From: Candidatus Zhuqueibacterota bacterium
GTDB taxonomy: Bacteria; Zhuqueibacterota; Zhuqueibacteria; Residuimicrobiales; Krinioviventaceae
Direction of reading: 5' to 3'
Length of the DNA: 30,024 nt
Assembly (NCBI GenBank): GCA_003854995.1
Contig: RQOI01000367.1
Span: 1-30,024 of the forward strand
Below are positions 16,876 through 23,609 of the stretch, one piece after another (the stretch's first letter is position 1; every line of letters begins with the position of its first letter). The translations under genes and the position numbers were made by a program. Under the pieces are notes generated by a model, which saw nothing but the letters and a program-made list of their open reading frames with translations, was not told the DNA's origin and ran no database searches.

Positions 16876-18213
16876 TCATTTTGCAAAATACCGTTCCGCA
16901 TATTCCAGAAACACCGGCCAATTCGGCTCCACCGTATGGCCGCCGGCGTGTTGACGAAAGGCGATTTCTCCATCGACGAGCGCGGTCTCTTGCGCTGGAA
17001 ACTCGGTCACGCCCAGGCCGCGCGCGCCCAGCAGCTCATAGACCGGGCCGGCGTGCACGCCCGCCAGAAACATGCCCTTTGCATCGACCCATTGTCCCTC
17101 GACATCTGGCGAACCGACGCTGATGAAGACAGGCCTGGGCGCGCAGAGCGCGATGAGCTCGTGCGCATCAACCGGCAGATCCAGCGCGGTCAGAGGTCCG
17201 GCATATTTGATAAAGTTCGGCGCAAACCAGTGATACTCGCCGGAGGCGGCCAGATTTTCGACCTGCTCGCCGAGCACCCGGCGGAGTATCTTGGCGCCGC
17301 CGGCGCCCGACGAGCCGATCAAGCCGATCGCGATGCGCGGCTCGTAGGCCAACGTCACCAGCGCCGCCTTGCCATATCGCGACAGCCCTTCGATGACGAC
17401 GCGGCCGGCATCGACTTCTGGATCAGCTTCCAGGTAATCCATGGCTCGGCTCGCCCCCCAGGCCCAGGCGCGCAACGCACCCCAGTCATCGAGCTTGCGA
17501 CGCTGTCCCTTGTTCACCAGACCGATGATCCCTTCGCTCAGGCCGGCGCCGTTATCGGCCTGGATGCTGGTGGGGACCAGAATCGCATAGCCCCAGCCTT
17601 TTTCCAGCAGCCGCTGCTGCCAGGTCGGTCCCTCCTGTCCCCGCCGCATCCAGCTCATCGGAAAGTTCCAGCCGAATTCAATGACGACCGGCACAGGATC
17701 AGCGACCGTCTGCGGGACAGTGAGGGTCATTTGAATATCAACGGTGATGGCCGGATAGGCAGAATTGTCGACATGACCAACGAGCTGTTTCCTGGTGATG
17801 GGATAGTCGCCGTTGAGCGTGTCTTTTTCACTCATGACCTCCCAAACGACGGCCGGCGTCTTTTCCGGAATCCTGCCATACATTTCGCGATCAAACTCTT
17901 CGTAAATCTCTTGCTTGCGCTTTTCCCACTGTTCTGCGGTCAGCACAGGCGTGCCGTCGTTGAACACGAGCGGATCGGGCAGAGACGTGTATGGCGTCGC
18001 CTTGGCTTCATCGGTATTGGCGGCGTCGGGCGCCTCGGGATTGCCGGATGGGCCGGGTCGCAGCTCCGCAATGCCCAGCTCTTTCAGCATGTACTGATGA
18101 TCTTCCTGATTCAATCGATTGATCCGCTCCCTCTCCTCGGGCGACCATTGTGCAAAAACCTGCAGGCCGAACAACAGGCCCAGAGAGAGCCATATGGGTG
18201 ATTTCTTCATCAT
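16876..18213 (-). CDS. Exported glucuronoyl-esterase-like (CE15-type) alpha/beta hydrolase
   Basis: Predicted esterase of 445 residues acting on sugar esters, for example glucuronoyl or acetyl esters of plant xylan. Two adjacent ATGs (18213, 18208-18210) follow an AGAAAGGA ribosome-binding site, and a signal peptide comes next (IWLSLGLLFGLQVFAQ). The fold landmarks are LPDPLVFNDGTPV, EFDREMYGR, DDWGALRAWAWGASRAMDYL, the nucleophile elbow EGLSRYGKAA with Ser278, the strand ALCAPRPVFISVGSPDVEGQ, and the His motif QHAGGHTVEPNW with His426. GxSRxGK with a C-terminal HAGGH fits CE15 glucuronoyl esterases and their relatives; the acid residue was not assigned. The protein is likely periplasmic. It lies downstream of the isomerase-like gene on the same strand (111 bp gap). 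It is an intact relative of the broken gene at 2481-3387. Confidence 0.87.
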   Translation of the reverse strand: MMKKSPIWLSLGLLFGLQVFAQWSPEERERINRLNQEDHQYMLKELGIAELRPGPSGNPEAPDAANTDEAKATPYTSLPDPLVFNDGTPVLTAEQWEKRKQEIYEEFDREMYGRIPEKTPAVVWEVMSEKDTLNGDYPITRKQLVGHVDNSAYPAITVDIQMTLTVPQTVADPVPVVIEFGWNFPMSWMRRGQEGPTWQQRLLEKGWGYAILVPTSIQADNGAGLSEGIIGLVNKGQRRKLDDWGALRAWAWGASRAMDYLEADPEVDAGRVVIEGLSRYGKAALVTLAYEPRIAIGLIGSSGAGGAKILRRVLGEQVENLAASGEYHWFAPNFIKYAGPLTALDLPVDAHELIALCAPRPVFISVGSPDVEGQWVDAKGMFLAGVHAGPVYELLGARGLGVTEFPAQETALVDGEIAFRQHAGGHTVEPNWPVFLEYAERYFAK

Positions 18214-18324
18214 GGCAAAATCCTTTCTGCTTAATCCAGGCTCACCACAAAATACCAGAAAACCGGCAAAAATCAAGCAGGGGCGTACAGCCGCGCCGTG
18301 CGGGTGAGAGTAGAGTACGCGGGC

Positions 18325-19188
18325 TTAATTGAACAGATACTTGTCGAGAATTCGCTTGCCCTCGCGGATGGCGTCGCGGCCTGATGACTCGATGCCATAC
18401 CAGCCCCGGTAGCCGGAATCGCGGCACAGCTGGATCATCTTTCTCGATGCCTCTTCGTCCGGCTGGTTTCGATAGGACAGTCCCATGGCCCAGGGCAGCA
18501 TCTTTTGCAGATAGCCATAGTTATCGAATCGAGCCGACGGCGTCCGCCAGTCCGGGTAGCTGCCAAAATAGCGATTGTTCACCGTTTTCATCAGCGCGAC
18601 CATCCAGTCGGCATCATTGGAGACGCCGCCGTGATTTTCGATGCAGATGCCGACATTGGCGGGAATGGCATAGTCGAGCATCTGCTGATAGGTGTCCGTC
18701 GCCCATTTCAGCGCTTCCTCCTTGTCGACATTCTCTGGTCCGCGGCAGTTCGTCCGTATGGCATGACAGCCCAAAAAGTTGGCAATGTCGATCCATTTGC
18801 GATGATTGATGACCGTCTGTCTCCTCTCTTCCTTTGACGCTGTGCAGGTCTCGCCCTCGCTGTCGACCATGATCAGCACCATGGTGACGCCATGCGCGGC
18901 GGCGTTCTCTTTCAACTGCTTCAGATAGTCATAGGTGGGCGATTCAAAGAGCGTATTGACAAATTCAATGCCATTGATGTCAAATTCCTCGCGGGCGATG
19001 CGGGGAAAATCGAGCGTCTTCCATTTACCGGCTCGGATTTCCTCGACCAGCGCCCATTGCGCGAGAGAGATATCATCCTGCACCATTCCGGGAATCGCGT
19101 GCAGCCGCGCAGGTTTGAGCAGGTGCGCGCCTTGCAGGGCGAGACAAGCGCCCAGGCTCTTTTTGAAAAATTCTCTTCTTGTGTTCAT
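18325..19188 (-). CDS. Exported sugar isomerase/epimerase-type TIM-barrel protein
   Basis: Protein of 287 residues in the xylose-isomerase-like TIM-barrel superfamily (sugar phosphate isomerases/epimerases). ATG 19188 follows AAAAGGAGA. The N-terminus TRREFFKKSLGACLALQGA is a twin-arginine signal, so the enzyme is probably periplasmic. Barrel landmarks include FDINGIEFVN, LIMVDSEGE, CHAIRTNCRGPEN, NVGICIENHGG (a typical metal-ligand Glu strand) and RGWYGIESSG. Exported members often accompany Gfo/Idh/MocA oxidoreductases, and some of this group act on 3-keto sugars or as lyases; that role here is inference. The gene lies 53 bases downstream of the nucleotide-sugar dehydrogenase and upstream of the esterase on the same strand. 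Confidence 0.87.
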   Translation of the reverse strand: MNTRREFFKKSLGACLALQGAHLLKPARLHAIPGMVQDDISLAQWALVEEIRAGKWKTLDFPRIAREEFDINGIEFVNTLFESPTYDYLKQLKENAAAHGVTMVLIMVDSEGETCTASKEERRQTVINHRKWIDIANFLGCHAIRTNCRGPENVDKEEALKWATDTYQQMLDYAIPANVGICIENHGGVSNDADWMVALMKTVNNRYFGSYPDWRTPSARFDNYGYLQKMLPWAMGLSYRNQPDEEASRKMIQLCRDSGYRGWYGIESSGRDAIREGKRILDKYLFN

Positions 19189-19241
19189 AGAATCTCCTTT
19201 TGCGTCGTCTTGCGGAGTATCGACAGGTTATGACAGGCAGC

Positions 19242-20891
19242 TCACTTTTTTTCCTGCACCGCCTTTTTGATCCGATTCACATGCCCCCTTCCCAGACCCT
19301 TCACCTCGCAGCCCAGCTCAAAATACCTCTTGATGGCAGCGTCGTCGAGGATGCCAAAACAGTCGATGATCGCGGCAGCGTTGCCGATCTTGCGGACGAC
19401 ATCGTCGGGTTTGAGCTTGAGGTACTGTTCATGGCGCACGGCAAAGATGACGGCGTCGACGTCTTTGAACGCCTGGTCGAGATCCTGCATCACACGCAGG
19501 TTTTTCAGCTTGTCCTGATTGCGGAAAAAGCGCGCCCAGGAATAGCCCGGCGCCGGGTAGGTGTCCTGTGACTCGAACTCCCACCAGTGCTGGACATACG
19601 GATCGTGCACGCGCAACTCGGCGCCCATTTCGGTGAGCCGGCGCACGATGATCTCTGAGCCGCTGTAGCGGGTGTCGCCGACGTCTTCGCGATAGGACGC
19701 GCCGAGCACGAGTACCTCAGCGGCGGCAATGGAGCGGTCCATGTTGCGCAGCGCGTCGCGCGTCATCGATCCCACTCGCAGAGCGCGCGTGTCATTGATG
19801 TTGATCGCCGTCGGCGTGATCTTGAAAATGCTCTCCTCGAATCCCAGAATATGTTTGTACGCCCACATGCCCAGGCCGCCATCCTTGGGCAGACAGTAAC
19901 CGCCGATGCCCGGACCCGGGAAGATGATGTTGCTATGGGTCGGCCGCACCTTGATGGCTTTGATGACCTTGGTCAAGTCCACGCCGTTCTGTTCGGCAAA
20001 CTGGCTCCATTCATCGAGGAAGGCGAGGATGGTGGCGCGGTAGCTGTTTTCGACGATTTTTGCGGTCTCGGATTCGATGGGCCGATCGAGGACCGTAAGC
20101 GGGAAATCTTTGGTATTGAGAACCTCGGTGAGAAATTTCGCGACCCGTTTTCGCGACTCTTCATTGACGCCGCTGCAGACGCGCCAAAAGTCGCGGATGC
20201 TCTTGACATATTCGCGACCCGGCATGACGCGTTCGTAGCTGTGCGCGAGCAAGGGTTCGCTGGTGATCCCCCGTCTTTCAAAGGTCTTTTTCATGATCGG
20301 GTAGGCGATCTGCTCGGTCGTGCCCGGAGCGACCGTGGTTTCGATGAGCACCAGCGCTGTCGCCGGCACCCGTTCGGCTATCGTGTGCAGCGACTTTTCC
20401 AGCGCCTCCATGTCAGCTCGACCGGTTTTCAGGTCGCCAAGCGACTGCTTGAGATAGTCGCACTGCACATCCACGACCACGACATCGGCCAGGGTGAGGG
20501 CGTCCTCGTTGTAGGTCGCGACGAGCGTCTTTTTGTCGAGCACGCAGCGTCGGATCATGGGATCCACCTCCGGATCCTCGGCCTTGACCGGCGACTCACC
20601 CCTGTTCAGCAGCTTGATCTTCCAAAAGCTGCGCACGCTCGGACGCTGCACGCCGATGACAAACTTGCTCGGTTTGCCGGTCGCTTTGTCGACCGTATCC
20701 GCCACGATGGCAGCCATGACCGCACCGACAAAACCAACGCCGACCACCACGACGATCTCTTTGCCCTCGGCCCGCGCCGCCTCGGTCAGCAGCTTGAGCC
20801 GCTCGAGTTCCGGGCCATAATCATCTTTTGTCGGGATCGCAAAGACCTCACCACTTGGACTCACAGATTGGAGATTTTTATTCTTTTCCAC
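19242..20891 (-). CDS. UDP-glucose/GDP-mannose dehydrogenase family protein (nucleotide-sugar dehydrogenase)
   Basis: Oxidises a UDP- or GDP-sugar at C6 to the uronic acid in two NAD-dependent steps; such products feed exopolysaccharide or O-antigen synthesis. I prefer the GTG at 20891 (549 residues), because AAAGGTGG lies just before it; a GTG at 20900 is in frame but poorly spaced. Seen are the NAD fold (VVVVGVGFVGAVMA), ETTVAPGTTE, the middle-domain ENSYRATILAFLDEWSQFA, the catalytic Cys333 in GIGGYCLPKDGG, and the C-terminal domain with LGASYREDVGDTRYS. The protein is longer than the usual 430-450 residues, with extra sequence around the middle (RPSVRSFWKIKLLNRGESP). The exact nucleotide sugar cannot be read; UDP-ManNAc/GlcNAc-type enzymes are nearest in feel. 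Cytoplasmic. Confidence 0.88.
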   Translation of the reverse strand: MEKNKNLQSVSPSGEVFAIPTKDDYGPELERLKLLTEAARAEGKEIVVVVGVGFVGAVMAAIVADTVDKATGKPSKFVIGVQRPSVRSFWKIKLLNRGESPVKAEDPEVDPMIRRCVLDKKTLVATYNEDALTLADVVVVDVQCDYLKQSLGDLKTGRADMEALEKSLHTIAERVPATALVLIETTVAPGTTEQIAYPIMKKTFERRGITSEPLLAHSYERVMPGREYVKSIRDFWRVCSGVNEESRKRVAKFLTEVLNTKDFPLTVLDRPIESETAKIVENSYRATILAFLDEWSQFAEQNGVDLTKVIKAIKVRPTHSNIIFPGPGIGGYCLPKDGGLGMWAYKHILGFEESIFKITPTAININDTRALRVGSMTRDALRNMDRSIAAAEVLVLGASYREDVGDTRYSGSEIIVRRLTEMGAELRVHDPYVQHWWEFESQDTYPAPGYSWARFFRNQDKLKNLRVMQDLDQAFKDVDAVIFAVRHEQYLKLKPDDVVRKIGNAAAIIDCFGILDDAAIKRYFELGCEVKGLGRGHVNRIKKAVQEKK

Positions 20892-21048
20892 AGTATCCAC
20901 CTTTCATTGGAATGTTCGTTGATTGCCGTGACTAGATAAAGCAAAAGTTACTATTTTTTTCGATCCATTGAAGCAGAATTTCCCGCATGCCGTCCGAAAG
21001 GACAGGTTCAGTGCAGCTGTCGCCGATCGCAAAGCCGCAGCAAAAGCG

Positions 21049-21471
21049 CTAAGGATCGTCGGGCAATATGACGGGTATGATGTCCCTCTTGTTCTTCCGA
21101 TAGACAGTGAAATTCCTGTTTGTCGTCAAGATGACGCTTTCTGATATCTGTTCGGCCAGTCGCACGAGGCAGGCGTCGGCCAATGACATCGGCATGGCCT
21201 CATATCTTTCCAAAAGACTCTTGATCGACATGGACTCTGTCTGCAGGTCGAAGGAAAGAACAATCAGGTCGCGCTGCATGAGCTCCAAAGCATGGCGCGC
21301 CCCCTTTGGAAATGGACCAAGCAGGAAGCACACTTCTGACAGGACAGATTCGCACGTTATCAACGGCGGCATGAGCATGGAGAATTGCCTTTTTGCCCAG
21401 TCGTGATGCAAATCGTTCTTGTTCAAAAAGGCGACCAGCGGTCCGCTATCCAAGATGATTTTACGCTTCAT
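21049..21471 (-). CDS. VapC-like PIN-domain toxin (predicted ribonuclease)
   Basis: Protein of 140 residues, the normal size for a PIN toxin. The first acidic residue is Asp8 in IILDSGPLVAFLN, the second Glu46 in SVLSEVCFLL, and the third Asp99 in MSLADACLVRLAE. The fourth position, usually Asp in a TTDRDF-like motif, is Asn (TTNRNF, 117-122). The ATG overlaps the antitoxin stop by four bases (ATGA), the usual coupling in such pairs. By family knowledge PIN toxins cleave RNA with Mg2+ held by the acidic cluster, and the partner blocks this. Loss of the fourth acid may reduce activity, though some active PIN proteins vary here. The 157 bp between its stop and the dehydrogenase start hold no recognisable gene. 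Confidence 0.85.
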   Translation of the reverse strand: MKRKIILDSGPLVAFLNKNDLHHDWAKRQFSMLMPPLITCESVLSEVCFLLGPFPKGARHALELMQRDLIVLSFDLQTESMSIKSLLERYEAMPMSLADACLVRLAEQISESVILTTNRNFTVYRKNKRDIIPVILPDDP

Positions 21472-21710
21472 GCGCCATATCCTTTGAGATGTCCCTTATT
21501 CATCGAGAGATCGGCAGGCGCGTCAATAGTGCCCGCCAAATCCTCTGCCAGGTCTAGGAATGACCCTTCGAATCGCGCATCTGCTCCGCTGAGGTATTCG
21601 GCGAGAGCAAGACGAACGATTTCAGATTTGCTCAATCCTTTTTTCTTCGCATAGCTGTTGAGTTGTGCATTCAACAGATCCGGCACTTTGAGCGTCAGCG
21701 TATTCATCAT
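21468..21710 (-). CDS. Ribbon-helix-helix antitoxin (CopG/VapB type)
   Basis: Protein of 80 residues. NTLTLKVPDLLNAQLNSYAK gives the beta strand and first helix, and GLSKSEIVRLALAEYLSG the second helix of a ribbon-helix-helix DNA-binding domain. The C-terminal half (FLDLAEDLAGTIDAPADL) would bind the toxin. Two successive ATGs (21710, 21707) follow a GAGAGGG ribosome-binding site that fits the second better. Upstream on the minus strand lie a TATAAT (complement of 21724-21729) and AT-rich partial palindromes, which could be the self-regulated operator; spacing to a -35 box is not convincing. It is co-transcribed with the toxin. Confidence 0.85.
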   Translation of the reverse strand: MMNTLTLKVPDLLNAQLNSYAKKKGLSKSEIVRLALAEYLSGADARFEGSFLDLAEDLAGTIDAPADLSMNKGHLKGYGA

Positions 21711-22144
21711 TCCCTCTCGATGTATTATAGATATGCCAATAAGGTAATATATTCCCGCTCTATGTCAATGTTTATTTTTTGCAGGAGACTGAATTTTCGC
21801 CTCCGGTAAAAGAGATACAAACCATTTATTCCATGTCGATTTGACGTGACGATTTGAGTTGGAGTACAACCTCCAGCTTTGAATAATGTATCGAGTTTCG
21901 GATAGAATCCCAGTATTTGGCTATTCAATGAACACCTGCTGGATTTTTTCAGAAAAGATTTCAGCAATCCTGTTGCCTGGCGCCACCCTTTTCATTTTAT
22001 TTGAACTTGGAGCAACATCGACTCTTCTTTATAATCAACCAAGCCTGACTCTTTGGCATCATAATAATCAACAGGTACGATAGGCAAATGTGCTTTTTCA
22101 CAGGTTCCTCCTCTTAGCGCTTCGGCTATTGTCAGCTGTCGTTT
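21711..22144. other. 434-bp AT-rich intergenic region
   Basis: I see no supportable gene. Short open frames at 21725-21967 (minus) and 21886-22083 (plus) lack ribosome-binding sites and family resemblance. The end nearest 21711 probably contains the antitoxin promoter. Confidence 0.5.
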
Positions 22145-22501
22145 TTAGCAGTGACTCCGAATTCGGTCCAATGCGATTTTTGCATCTGGCTCCTGGGTAA
22201 AAAATTGCAGCAAATGACCGCATCCATATTCATCGCACTCGGCGCAGTTGGCATGTCCTTTTTGTCGTGCGCAGGCGCGAATGGGGCAATTTTGGCACAA
22301 AGTGAACAGCCGTTCGGATGTCGCCACGCAGCCATCGCAATCTGTTATCTCTGCTGCTGAAAGCTTTATCTCATATTTCTGCCAAATGAGGTCGGCAATC
22401 TCTGTGCGCATTCTGACTTGAATAGCCGGATCGCTTTCCAGGGTTGCCAGATGAATGGGACATTTGTCGCAATTGATGCCGCAGTATGCTGGTCTGTTCA
22501 T
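22145..22501 (-). CDS. DUF3795 cysteine-rich protein
   Basis: Protein of 118 residues with ordered cysteine motifs: AYCGINCDKCPIH at the start, DCDGCVATSERLFTLCQNCPI in the middle, RACARQKGHANCAECDEYGC after that, then FFTQEPDAKIALDRIR at the end. This spacing matches the DUF3795 family, whose members probably bind a metal or Fe-S cluster; no biochemical role is established. Cytoplasmic. The start overlaps the stop of the upstream small gene by four bases (ATGA), so it is translationally coupled to it. Confidence 0.85.
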   Translation of the reverse strand: MNRPAYCGINCDKCPIHLATLESDPAIQVRMRTEIADLIWQKYEIKLSAAEITDCDGCVATSERLFTLCQNCPIRACARQKGHANCAECDEYGCGHLLQFFTQEPDAKIALDRIRSHC

Positions 22502-22752
22502 GGAAATAGCCTTCGATGCTGGAAAAAGTCCACTTTTTTATCCCGGCACAGCGATTGTGCTATTGCGAGCGATATCTCATCTTCATGTATCGATCCTCGG
22601 CCTGCAATTCCTCTATCATCTGCGCCAGCCGATAAGATCATTCCCAGCCGTTCTGAATGCCGTGCGGCGCGATCCATGTTTTCGGCATTCGGGGTGCACG
22701 TCAAGAATCCTACCAGGGACAAAAGGCCGATGATGACTAGGCATGTTTTCAT
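22498..22752 (-). CDS. Small predicted lipoprotein or secreted protein, unknown function
   Basis: Protein of 84 residues that I do not recognise. ATG 22752 has a strong GGAGGAG ribosome-binding site. The N-terminus is a signal sequence with a possible lipobox (LVGFLTC, Cys19), so the mature protein could be lipid-anchored. The rest is a short charged segment (ENMDRAARHSERLG, then HEDEISLAIAQSL). Four-base overlap with the DUF3795 start supports it as a real gene. It could be the remains of a longer gene, as no domain is visible. Confidence 0.5.
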   Translation of the reverse strand: MKTCLVIIGLLSLVGFLTCTPNAENMDRAARHSERLGMILSAGADDRGIAGRGSIHEDEISLAIAQSLCRDKKVDFFQHRRLFP

Positions 22753-23066
22753 CTCTCCTCCACTGGCAGGGTGCGAGAAAACTGAAACGTTTCGATAAGG
22801 ATTGACGCTCTGGAAAGATAGAAAAAGCGGCGTCGACGCGCAAGGGAAATGTGGATTGACCGGTAAAAGGTCAGTTGCTGGTAAGGCAGATAAAACATCA
22901 ACACCAAATCACGAAAACACGAAGGGACACCAAGAAAAATCCTGTTGTCATTGGACCCTTTGTTCTCTTAACGTTGACCGGCAAAACCTTGGTAATATGT
23001 AAATTCGAATGCTGCCAGCGGATCACGGCATCCGGGACAGAACTCGGCAGCGAGGATCACGCCTTT
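22753..23066. other. 314-bp intergenic region with a degraded repeat
   Basis: No gene is visible. It contains the half-repeat at 22902-22938 and presumably the promoter of the small-lipoprotein/DUF3795 pair. Confidence 0.5.
22902..22938. repeat. Degraded CACGAA-type intergenic repeat
   Basis: The segment contains ATCACGAAAACACGAAGGG and then ACACCAAGAAA. It resembles one arm of an inverted repeat seen between genes in many environmental bacterial genomes (from memory). The expected second arm is not intact downstream; CCCTTTGTTCTCTTAACG near 22957-22974 may be its remains. Confidence 0.35.
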
Positions 23067-23456
23067 TCAGGGTTGTGATAATTTTTTAATGATGAAAGAC
23101 GCAACAAAACACTCGAGCGCGCTCAACGGGATGGCGAACAGCAGCAATCCGGGCGGCAAAACTCCCAGATTGCCGATTGCCACCCACATCAGCACAAAAC
23201 CGACGAACCAGGCGAACAGAGCCGTCTGCAGCAAAGAGTACTTTTTGGCCAGGATATAGACCGCACAGGCGAATAAAAGCGACCACAGTCCCCAGACAGC
23301 ACCATTCACCGGTTCGGTCGGAAAAACCAGTCCGAGCTTTATATAGTGCTCCTCCCAGTGGGATTTGAGCAAAAACTGATTGCGGAAAAATTCGGACAGG
23401 CTAATCCAGATTGTTGCCAGCAACACAGGGAAAATTGTCCTTTTTAACGTGCTCAT
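23067..23456 (-). CDS. Small four-helix membrane protein, unknown function
   Basis: Protein of 129 residues that I cannot assign to a family. ATG 23456 follows a GAGAGG ribosome-binding site. Four hydrophobic segments are visible: FPVLLATIWISLSEFF, AVWGLWSLLFACAVYILA, ALFAWFVGFVLMWVAIGNLG and LLLFAIPLSALECFVASFII. There are few charged residues between them, apart from the loop with KSHWEEHYIKLG. It is an integral inner-membrane protein without visible catalytic or metal-binding motifs. It stands alone, 610 nt upstream (as read on the minus strand) of the DUF3795 gene and about 150 bp from the DUF362 gene. Confidence 0.75.
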   Translation of the reverse strand: MSTLKRTIFPVLLATIWISLSEFFRNQFLLKSHWEEHYIKLGLVFPTEPVNGAVWGLWSLLFACAVYILAKKYSLLQTALFAWFVGFVLMWVAIGNLGVLPPGLLLFAIPLSALECFVASFIIKKLSQP

Positions 23457-23609
23457 ATTGGCTGCCTCTCTTCATTTATTCTGGATCATTGCTAAAAGCC
23501 GCACACAAGAACTTTGGACGAAAGAAACATACTGTCAGGGCCGCATTGAGGCACAGTCGTCAACCAGATCATAATTTGCTATGCGTCGTTTTGCCGAGAC
23601 GATATCGTT

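Noticed and set aside
16618..18201. A 527-residue plus-strand open frame
   Set aside because: It lies opposite the esterase gene, starts inside the repeat element, is rich in Arg/Ala/Gly low-complexity sequence and has no recognisable domain; the esterase on the other strand has all family motifs.
19851..20939. A 362-residue plus-strand open frame
   Set aside because: It is antisense to the nucleotide-sugar dehydrogenase and has no signal, start context or family motif.
20934..21048. A short in-frame stretch after the PIN toxin stop that reads as a plausible protein end (MREILLQWIEKNSNF)
   Set aside because: It has no ribosome-binding site, is under 40 codons and matches no family I know; it could be read-through sequence or chance.
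21886..22083. A 65-residue plus-strand open frame with a hydrophobic middle
   Set aside because: It has no ribosome-binding site and no neighbouring support, and lies in AT-rich intergenic sequence where such frames are expected.
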